A stretch of DNA of 48,097 nucleotides from Prorocentrum cordatum. Lineage: Eukaryota > Sar > Dinophyceae > Prorocentrales > Prorocentraceae. The translations under genes were made by a program, and so were the position numbers. The notes under the pieces were generated by a model. That model did no database searches, had not been told where the DNA came from, and saw only the letters and a program-made list of their open reading frames with translations. Location: assembly GCA_963575745.1 (NCBI GenBank), contig CAUYUJ010003545.1, positions 30,047 to 78,143 of the forward strand. Reading direction: 5' to 3'. Below are positions 40,347-48,097 of this stretch, piece by piece; the first letter of the stretch is position 1, and every line of letters begins with the position of its first letter.

Positions 40347-40603
40347 TTTTTGGACTGCCAACGTGAAGTCGGTCCCTGGCTTCGCTCGGGAGAATTTTTC
40401 GACGGAATGAACTAAGAATTTGTGAGGTAACTTCTGTAATGCCAACGGCGCAAATAGCAGGCCAAACGAATTGTTAGAACTGCAAAATCGGCTGAGCCAG
40501 GCCGCGGAAGGTATGATCGCGTCCCTTTTCGACATTTCGCCAACTAGCTCCACCCTGTCGCCGAATTCCTCTAGCTCTTCTACCATCAGAGCTCTACGAG
40601 GCA
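40347..40603 (+). mobile_element. Second copy of the A6 subtype, right part
   Basis: GGCTTCGCTCGGGAGAA, GGCTGAGCCAGGCCGCGGA and GATCGCGTCCCTTTTCGA match A6 (11740-11910). Unlike A6 it keeps its right end, GCTCTTCTACCATCAGAGCTCTACGAGGCA. Confidence 0.65.
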
Positions 40604-40782
40604 TATTCACCCGATCGAGCTAAGATCAAGATGGCGAGCGGGAATAAGATCGAATATCACGGGAAAAAATACTAGAGCTCTAACGAATTGTCAAATTTTC
40701 AGAACAAAATTTTCAACCGAGCAAAAGTCATCAAAAGTTCCGTCGAGATTTTTCTTGGCAACTAGCTCTCCAGCGCGCCAGA

Positions 40783-40890
40783 CTTGTAAGCGTCCAAAAC
40801 CCGGATAGCGAAGCCAGGCGCGCAGCGCGAAGCGCTCCAAACGAAGCGCTCCAAAACGCCGCACGGGGACCTCTGCCGTGCCGCTTGAAA
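40783..40890 (+). mobile_element. Short family D element D10
   Basis: CTTGTAAGCGTCCAAAACCC start after A. The body is collapsed to GCGAAGCGCTCCAAACGAAG and related short repeats, then CACGGGGACCTCTGCCGTGC. C19 begins after TTGAAA. Confidence 0.5.
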
Positions 40891-42333
40891 CTGGGCGCCG
40901 GCGGTAAACCGTCAACCTTTCTTACCGCCGGGGGACTCGTAGAGCTTCCTGACAATATATAATTTGGAAGAGAATTTCATAGAAGACTAGTTTTTCAGCC
41001 CAACCGATTATAGACCTCTGAAGATGACTCTAACAAAACAAACGAACAGTTTTCCAATCGAGCTCGAGTATGAAACCGAGTTCAGACCTCTGAATTCGAC
41101 AGGCGGACGCGTCTGATGTCTGCGGATCGATTCCTGTGATTACCAGCTCTGCAGCCCCCCCATACAGCCTTAGTTAAGTGCAGGGAACCGAGAGTATCTC
41201 TCAGGATGACTCGAATAATACAACAGTTTCGCGGATCTCGTTCAGCAGCAGACCGAGTTCCGAGCTCTCGGTTCGACGAACGGACGCGCCTGATGTCTCG
41301 AAATCGATTCCTGTGACCAGCAGTACTGTAGCCCTTCCCAAACACGATTTAAGTACAGAAAGCCGAGAGCACTTCTCAAGATGACTCGAACAATACCAAT
41401 AGGTTCGCGAATCTAGCTCGGGGAGCAGGCCGAGTTCAGAGCTCTTGATTCAACAGACGAACGCGCCTGATAATTCTCAATCGATTTCTATGATTATCAG
41501 CTCTGTGGCTGCCCTACAGATCGAGTTAAGTACGAAAAACCGAGAGCGTCTGCTACAATGACCCGAGTTCAGACCTCTGGATTCAACAGGCGAACGCGCC
41601 TGATCATTCTGAATGCATTAGCTGTGCTGATCAGCTCTGTAGTTTTTCTGAAGCTCGAGTTATCTTGAGAACTGGGGCCGGCGGTAAACCGTCATTCTGA
41701 GCACCGCCGGGAACCTCGTAGAGCTCCTAACACGCGTAAGAGTCCTCAGCATCAAAAGAGAGGGCTTCTGGAAGCATTTCTCAAAAAGAGGAAACATGAT
41801 GTTTTCATGTCGACATAAAGATGGTTCCTCCAAGTGTTTTGATAGTGATCGTGCATCTAGAAAGCTCATATTAAGACGCAGAGGCCCTCGAAGTCGTTTA
41901 CAGGTGCGAAAAATCTGCTTTCTCAAAATAAATGATCAAATATCTTGCACATATTTGCAAAACCACCCAAAAGTTGCCACATTGTCCGCATCGGCCGGAT
42001 CGGCCAACTAGCTCTACCCCGCGCCGGAATTCCTCTAGCGCATCGACGTCGAAGAGCTCTACGAGGTAAACCGACAACGCGTATCAAGATGACTCGAAAC
42101 GGCCGTTCCCGCCTGCCTGCTTTTTGGCCTTCAAAGTTAGCCGATCGAGCTGAAATCAAGATGGCGAGCGGGAATGAGATCGAATATCAAGGGAAAAAAA
42201 CTACGAGCTCTAACGAATTGTCAAATTTTGAGAACAAAATGTTCACCCGACCAAAAGTCACCAAAATGTCCGTCGAGATATTTCTTGCCAACTAGCTCTC
42301 CAGCTCCCCGCAATTACTCTTAAGCTTCCATAA
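40891..42333 (+). mobile_element. Family C element C19, split by A11
   Basis: Left part 40891-41671 (subfamily with ACGATTTAAGTACAGAA and TCTCGAAATCGATTCC, shared with C20-C22) stops at TTATCTTGAGAA. Right part 42069-42333 resumes AACCGACAACGCG and reaches the terminal hairpin, where A12 enters at TTCCATAA. Confidence 0.75.
41672..42068 (+). mobile_element. Family A element A11, complete, inside C19
   Basis: CTGGGGCCGGCGG to AGAGCTCTACGAGGTA. Hairpin loop is GTCATTCTGA, and the second arm GCACCGCC has one change. Rejoining C19 gives CTTGAGAAAACCGAC, the uninterrupted text at 43548-43562. This fixes both ends of the element. Confidence 0.82.
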
Positions 42334-42729
42334 CTGGCGGCGGCGGTGAACCGCCAACCTGGTCACCGCCGGAACCTCGTAGAGCTCCTTTGACGCGTAA
42401 GAGTGCTCAGAGTCGAAAGAGAGAGCTTCTGGAAGCATTTCTCGAAAAAGTGAAAGATTGATTTTTCGTGTCGACATGAAGTTGGTTCCGCCAAGTGTTT
42501 TGATAGTATAAGTGTGCCTACAGAACTCATACTAAGACAGAGAGGCCCTCATAGTCGTTCACAGGTGCGAAAAATCTGCTTTCTAAAAAATGAATTGTCA
42601 AATATCTTTGAAAAAATGCAAAACCACCCAAAAGTTGTCACATTGTCTCTTTTGGTCGGGTCGGCAAACTAGCTCCAACCCGCGCCGGAATTCCTCTAGC
42701 TCATCGATGCCGAAGAGCTCTACGAGGTA
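42334..42729 (+). mobile_element. Family A element A12, complete
   Basis: Starts CTGGCGGCGGCGGTGAACC. The first arm and loop read GAACCGCCAACC. Main A interior and right end AGAGCTCTACGAGGTA, abutting C20. Confidence 0.75.
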
Positions 42730-43717
42730 CTGGGCACCGGCGGTAAACCGTCAACCTTTCTTACCGCCGGGGGACTCGTAGAGCTTCCTGACAATATATA
42801 GTGTGGAAAAGAATTTCAGAGAACGACTAATTTTTCAGCCGAAGCGATTATAGACCTCTCAAGATGACTCTACAAAACCAACGAACAGTTTTTTCCAATC
42901 GAGCTCGAGTATGAAACCGAGTTCAGACCTCTGAATGCGACAGGCGGACGCGTCTGATGTCTGCGGATCGATTCCTGTGATTACCACCTCTGCAGCCCCC
43001 CATACAGGCTGAGTTAAGTGCGAGAGTACCTCTCAGGATGACCCGAATAATACAACAGTTTAGCGGATCTCGTTCGAGCAGCAGACCGAGTTACGAGCTC
43101 TCGGTTCGACGAACAGACGCGCCTGATGTCTCGAAATCGATTCCTGTGACCAGCAGCACTGTCGCCCTCCCCCAGCACGATTTCAGCACAGAAAACCGAG
43201 AGCACTTCTCAAGATTACTCGAACAATACCAATAGGTTCGCGAACCTAGCTCGGGGAGCAGGCCGAGTTCAGAGCTCTTGATTCAACAGACGAACGCGCC
43301 TGATAATTCTCAATCGATTTCTATGATTATCAGCTCTGTGGCTGCCCTACAGATCGAGTTAAGTACGAAAAACCGAGAGCGTCTCTTACAATGGTTCGAA
43401 TAATACGAATAGGTTTGCGACCCTAGCTCGGTAGCAGACCGAGTTCAGACCTCTGGATTCAACAGGCGAACGCGCCTGATCATTCTGAATGCATTAGCCG
43501 TGCTGACCAGCTCTGTAGTTGTTCTCAAGCTCGCGTTATCTTGAGAAAACCGACAGCGCGTATCAAGATGACTCGAAACGGCCGTTCCCGCCTGCCTGCT
43601 TTTTGGCCTTCAAAATTACCCGATCAGGCTGAGATCAAGATGGCGAGCGGGCTTCCAGCAATAACTTGCAAAGGGAAGCTTTACGAGTTACTTGCTAAAG
43701 GGAAGCTCTACGAGTAA
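42730..43717 (+). mobile_element. Family C element C20, internally deleted, doubled right end
   Basis: Starts CTGGGCACCGGCGG. About 200 bp between the core (GATGGCGAGCGG) and GCTTCCAGCAATAAC are deleted. The right end is present twice in short form: AAGCTTTACGAGTTA (43690), then CTTGCTAAAGGGAAGCTCTA, CGAGTAA (43717). Confidence 0.68.
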
Positions 43718-44005
43718 CGATGCGCGGGACGCTGGAAACCTTGCAGGAAACGCTTGCAGGGGCGCCGTTTACGATGCGTGGGGCCCTGCAAAGCGCACTA
43801 GGAAGATCGGGCTAGGCCGAAGCTCTGCCGAAGCGCTTTGCGCACCCTGGAGCCACGCGTATTGGAAAACGCTAGGAAGCCACGCTGCCGGACCCGCTGC
43901 AAGCTCCGGCAACCTGCTGCGAGAATCGTGGGCCGGCGGAGGTGGGCGTGTCTCCTCATCTCCACCTCCGGCTTCCAGCTCTCCAAGGAGCTATCCGGGA
44001 AGTTA
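43718..44005 (+). mobile_element. Family D element D9, diverged
   Basis: GGACGCTGGAAACCTTGCAGG, CACGCTGCCGGACCCGCTGC, GAGAATCGTGGGCCGGCGG, then CCAGCTCTCCAAGGAGCTAT, CCGGGA. The order is that of D, but the palindrome region (GGAGCCACGCGTATTGG) is almost gone. Confidence 0.5.
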
Positions 44006-44879
44006 TGGGCGCCGGCGATAAACCGTGAACCTTTCTTAGCGCCGGGGGACTCGTAGAGTGTGGAAAAGAATTGCAGAGAACGACTAGTTTTTCAGCCCCA
44101 GCGATTATAGACCTCTCAAGATGACTCTAACAAAACAACTAACAGTTTTCCAATCGAGCTCGAGTATGAAACCGAGTTCAGACCTCTGAGTGCAACAGGC
44201 ACACGCGTCTGATGTCTGCGGATCGATTCCTGTGATTACCAGCTCTGCAGCCCCCCCCATACAGCCTGAGTTAAGTGCAGGAAACCGAGAGTATCTCTCA
44301 GGATGACTCGAATAATACAACAGTTTCGCGGATCTCGTTCGAGCAGCAGACCGAGTTTCGAGCTCTCGGTTCGACGAACGGACGCGCCTGATGTCTCGAA
44401 ATTGATTCTTGTGACCAGCAGCACTGTAGACGAACGCGCCTGATGTCTCGAAATCGATTTCTGTGATTATCAGCTCTGTGGCTGCCCTACAGATCGAGTT
44501 AAGTACGAAAAACCAAAAGCGTCTGCTACAATGACTCGAATAATACTAGGTTTCTGACCCTAGCTCGGCTAGCAGACCGAGTTCAGACCTCTCGATTCAA
44601 CAGACGAACGCGCCTGATCATTCTGCATGCATTAGCTGTGTAGTTGTTCTTAAGCTTGAGTTATCTTGAGAAAACCGACAGCGTGTATCAAGATGACTCG
44701 AAAGCCGTTCCCGCTGCCTGCTTTTTGGCCTTCAGAATTACCCGATCGAGCTGAGATCAAGATGACGAGCGGAAATAAGGTCGAATATCATAGGAAAAAA
44801 TACTAGAGCTCTAACGAATGCTCAAATTTTCAGAACAAAATTTTCAACCGACCAAAAGTCATCAAAAGGTCCGTCGAGA

Positions 44880-46188
44880 CTGGCGCCGGCGGTGAACCGT
44901 CAACCTGGTCACCGCCCGGAACCTCGTAGAGCTCCTCTCACTGTTGTATTGACACATAATCAAAAAAATGAGATTTTTCGGAAATATTCAAATTCGATGT
45001 TTTCGATCTTCATGTTCGATCAGTTCCTGGAAGTCAACTCATGAAAAAATGCATCGAGAGAGCTAAGTTGTTTTTAGAGAGAAGTTCATAGAATGCTCGG
45101 CGTATAAATCTGATTTCTCAAAATTTATGGTCACATATGTTTCAAATTTTCGCAAAATCACAAAAAGTTACCACATTGTCCGTCTCGGCCGGCTGGGCCA
45201 ATGGGCGCCGGCGGTAAACCGTCAACCTTTCTTACCGCCGGGGGACTCGTAGAGCTTCCTGACAATACATAATGTGGAAACGAATTTCAGAGAACGACGA
45301 GTTTTCGCTTATGAACCTCCAAAGATGACTCTAACAAAAACAGTTTCCCAGATTTCGTTCGAGCAGCAGACCGAGTTTCGAGCGATCGGTTCGACGAACG
45401 GACGCGCCTGATGTCTCGAAATCGATTCCTGTGACCAGCAGAGCTATAGCCCTCCCCCAGCACGATTTATGTACAGAAAACCGAGAGCACTTCTCAAGAT
45501 GACTCGAACAATACGAATGGGTTCGCGAACCTAGCTCGGAGAGAAGGCCGATTTCAGAGCTCTTGATGCAACAGACGAACGCGCCTGATAATTCTCAATC
45601 GATTTCTGTTAGTATGAGCTCTGTGGCTGCCCTATAGATCGAGTTAAGTACGAAAAACCGAGAGCGTCTGCTACAATGACTCGAATAATACGAATAGGTT
45701 TGCGACCCTAGCTCGGCTAGCAGACCGAGTTCAGACCTCTGGATTCAACAGGCGAACGCGCCTGATCATTCTGAACGCATTAGCTGTGCTAACCAGCTCT
45801 GTAGGTGTCCTGAAGCTCGAGTTATCTTGAGAAAACCGACAGCGCCTATCAAGATGACTCGAAACGGCCGTTCCCGCCTGCCTGCTTTTTGGCCTTCAAA
45901 GTTACCCGATCGAGCTGAGATCAAGATGGCGAGCGGGAATAAGATCGAATATCATGGGAAAAAATACTAGAGCTCTAACGAATGGTCAAATTTCGAGAAC
46001 GAAATTTTCAACCGACCAAAAGTCACCAAAAGGTCCGTCGAGCTTTTTCTTGCCAACTCGCTCTGGGACGCGCCGGAATTACTCTTAGCTTCCAGCTATA
46101 ACTAGCTAAGGGAAGCTCTACGAGTTACTAGCTCCACGCCGCGCGGGAATTCCTCTAGCTCATCGATTCCGAAGAGCTCTACGAGATA
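44880..46188 (+). mobile_element. Family A element A13, split by C22
   Basis: Left part 44880-45201 (A subtype with GAAGTCAACTCATG) stops at GGCTGGGCCAA. Right part 46128-46188 is CTAGCTCCACGCC to CTCTACGAGATA. It carries C22 and is itself inside C21. Confidence 0.76.
45202..46127 (+). mobile_element. Family C element C22, complete, inside A13
   Basis: Begins TGGGCGCC (first C missing). The first two units are reduced. Core GATCAAGATGGCGAGCGGG at 45921-45939. Right end CTTCCAGCTATAACTAGC...GGAAGCTCTACGAGTTA. Confidence 0.78.
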
Positions 46189-46223
46189 TTTTCCTTGCCA
46201 ACTAGCTGTCCAGCTCCTCGGAA

Positions 46224-46295
46224 CTTGTAAGCGTCCAAAACCCGGATAGCGAAGCGCGAAACGCTGCACGGGGACCTCTGCCAGGCCGCCTGAAA
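46224..46295 (+). mobile_element. Short family D element D11
   Basis: CTTGTAAGCGTCCAAAACCC, then GGATAGCGAAGCGCGAAACG and CTGCCAGGCCGCCTGAAA. Same layout as D10 but shorter; C23 follows. Confidence 0.5.
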
Positions 46296-47495
46296 CTGGG
46301 CGCCGGCGGTAAACCGTCCTTTGTTACCGCCGGGGACTCGTAGAGCTTCCTACCTTGATGTTAGTTGAGAAAACCGCGCATCCAACATTCCGACTTATAG
46401 TAAATATTTATTGACCTCTCAATGCGACAGGTGGACGCGTCTGATGTCTTCGAATCGACTTCTGTCACCAGCCCTGCCGCCCCCCTACAGGCCCGAGTTA
46501 GGTGCAGAAAACCGACAGCACTTTTGAGAATGACTCGAACAATATAGAAGTTGTGCCGATCTAATTTGGACAGCAGACCGAGTTCCGAGCTCTGGATCCA
46601 ACAGGCGGACGAACACCCCTGATGATTCTGAGTGCGATAGGCGTGCTTACCAGCACTATAGCTGCCCTGCAGCTCGGAATAAGTACAAAATACCCACCAC
46701 GTGTATCAAGTTGAATCGGATAATACGAATAGGTTTGCGCACGTAGCTCGGCTAGCAGACCGAGTTCAAACCTATGTATTCATCAGGCGAACGCGCCTGA
46801 TGATTCTGAGTGCGATAGCTGTGCTAACCAGCACTGTAGCTGCCCTACAGCTCGAGTTAAGCAGAAAAGACTCGAATAATACGAACAGCTTTGCGGACCT
46901 AGCTCGACTAGCAGACCGAGTTCAGACCTATGGAGTCGACAGGCGAACGCGCCTGATAATTCTAAGTACGATAGGTGTGCTTACCAGCACTGCAGCTGCC
47001 CTACAGCCGAGTTCAGTAGAAAATACCGACAACGCGTATCAAGTTGACTCAAAGAATACGAATAGGTTCGCAGGCCTAGCTTGGCTGGCAGACCGAGTTC
47101 AGACCTCTGGATTCAACAGGCGAACGCACTTGATAATTCTGAGTGCGATAGCTGTGCTTACCAGCTCTGTAGCTGTCCTCAAGCTCGAGTTAAGAACAAA
47201 ATAGCGACAGCGCGTATCAAGATGACTCGAAACGGCCGTTCCCGCCAGTGTGCTTTTTGGCCTTCAAAGTTACCCGATCGAGCTGAGATCAAGATGGCGA
47301 GCGGGAATAAGATCGAATATCACGGGAAAAAATACTAGAGCTCTAACGAATGGTCAAATTTCGAGAAAATAATTTTCAACCGAGCAAAAGTTGTGAAAAG
47401 TTCAGTTCTTTTTTTTCGAGCCAACTAGCTGTGGGGCGCGCCGGAATTACTCTTAGCTTCCAGCTATAACTAGCTAAGGGAAGCTCTACGAGTTA
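46296..47495 (+). mobile_element. Family C element C23, both ends present
   Basis: Hairpin loop shortened (AAACCGTCCTTTGTTACCG). C10-type left block. Then a run of near-identical last-type units (GCGATAGNTGTGCTTACCAG pattern, about 46630, 46810, 46970 and 47140). Core at 47289-47308. Right end GGAAGCTCTACGAGTTA. Confidence 0.75.
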
Positions 47496-48053
47496 CTCGA
47501 AACGGCCGTTCCCGCCACCGTGCTTTTTGGCCTTCAAAGTTACCCGATCGAGCTGAGATCAAGATGGCGAGCGGGAATAAGATCGAATATCACGGGAAAA
47601 AATACTAGAGCTCTAACGAATGTTCAAATTTCGAGAACATAACTGGCGCCGGCGGTGAACCGTCAACCTGGTCACCGCCGGGAACCTCGTAGAGCTCCTC
47701 TCACTGATAAGAGTGCAGAGAATCGACACAGAGTCAAAAAACTAGATTTTTTAAAAATCTTAAAGTTCGATTTTTTCGATTTTCATATTCGCTTAGTTCC
47801 TGGAAGTCAGCTCCTGTAAAAATGCATCGAGAGAGCTAAGCTGCTGTTAGAGGGAAGTTTATATGCCAATACTCGGCGTAAAAATCTGCTTTCTCAAAAT
47901 AAATGGTCAAATATCTTTCAAAAAATCGCAAAACCACCCAAAAGTTGTCACATTGTCCTTTCTGGCCGGCTGGGCCAACTAGCTCCACCCCGCGCCGGAA
48001 TTCCTCTAGCTCATCGATGCCGAAGAGCTCTACGAGGTATTTTCAACCGAGCA
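47496..48053 (+). mobile_element. Family C fragment C24, split by A14
   Basis: 47496-47642 runs from CTCGAAACGGCCG through the core to GAGAACATAA. 48040-48053 continues TTTTCAACCGAGCA. The joined text matches 29719-29740. Its left part is missing at the C23 end. Confidence 0.68.
47643..48039 (+). mobile_element. Family A element A14, complete, inside C24
   Basis: CTGGCGCCGGCGGTGAACC with perfect arm GGTCACCGCC. Subtype with GAAGTCAGCTCCTGTAAAAA. Right end TTCCTCTAGCTCATCGATGC...AGAGCTCTACGAGGTA. Confidence 0.8.
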
Positions 48054-48097
48054 CTTGTAAGCGTCCAAAACCCGGATATCTGCCAGGCCTTCTGAAA
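48054..48097 (+). mobile_element. Short family D element D12, runs off the window
   Basis: CTTGTAAGCGTCCAAAACCC, GGATATCTGCCAGGCC, TTCTGAAA. Same sequence that precedes C19 and C23, so a C element is likely just outside. Confidence 0.5.

Larger units (their letters stand above)
38633..40782 (+). mobile_element. Family C element C18, split by a B-containing insert
   Basis: Left part 38633-39451 runs to TGCTTTTCGATAGTAA. Right part 40604-40782 starts TATTCACCCGATCGAGC and ends GCGCGCCAGA. The joined text GATAGTAATATTCACC is found unbroken at about 28778, 29613 and 34413. Confidence 0.72.
44006..46223 (+). mobile_element. Family C element C21, split by A13 (which holds C22)
   Basis: Left part 44006-44879 begins TGGGCGCC (C missing) and lacks several bases after CTCGTAGAG. 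It stops at CCGTCGAGA. Right part 46189-46223 resumes TTTTCCTTGCCAACTAGC. The junction matches CCGTCGAGATTTTTCTTGCC of other C copies. Confidence 0.75.

Overview
This 48-kb window is eukaryotic nuclear DNA made almost entirely of repeats. I recognise no ordinary host gene, rRNA or tRNA. The only long, clearly protein-coding frame is a LINE-type reverse transcriptase with RNase H motifs (minus strand, 9011-11614). Its style, together with the extreme repeat load, suggests a microalga or other protist. A dinoflagellate is my low-confidence guess; nothing here proves it.

Most of the window (1-16085 and 23866-48097) is a mosaic of about 60 nested copies and fragments of four short non-coding mobile-element families, which I name A, B, C and D. 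A and B are about 380-400 bp. C is about 1.0-1.35 kb and carries an internal array of 177-bp units. D is about 70-300 bp, GC-rich and palindromic. On the plus strand, A, B and C copies start CTGG(G)CGCC, then carry a hairpin (GGCGGTAA paired with TTACCGCC), then CTCGTAGAGC. They end with the inverted copy GCTCTACGAG followed by GTA, TTA or TCA. Copies that interrupt one another, compared with uninterrupted relatives in the same window, show insertion directly after an A with no target-site duplication. Read on the minus strand this is a 5'-terminal inverted repeat, a partner copy just inside a terminal hairpin, and a 3' end ...CCAG followed by T. That layout resembles non-autonomous rolling-circle transposons of the Helitron2/Helentron kind. 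No Rep/helicase gene is present, so they would have to be moved from elsewhere.

The LINE copy sits inside the terminal hairpin of one family A element. It has a short poly(A) end and is cut off at its 5' side inside the RT domain. The two halves of its RNase H domain appear in swapped order, and its YXDD box reads WADN.

The middle (16086-23865) is different: a short GC-rich stretch of uncertain coding status, then about 6.5 kb of a 101-bp satellite. Two satellite variants (SatA, SatB) alternate with a GGAA microsatellite and a unique-looking spacer, giving a higher-order repeat of about 2.5 kb. A diverged relative of the spacer lies at the left edge of the array.

Strands given for A-D are the orientation with the hairpin on the left. 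If the rolling-circle reading is right, the conventional 5' end is the right-hand end. Boundaries were placed by eye and may be off by a few bases, more in decayed copies.
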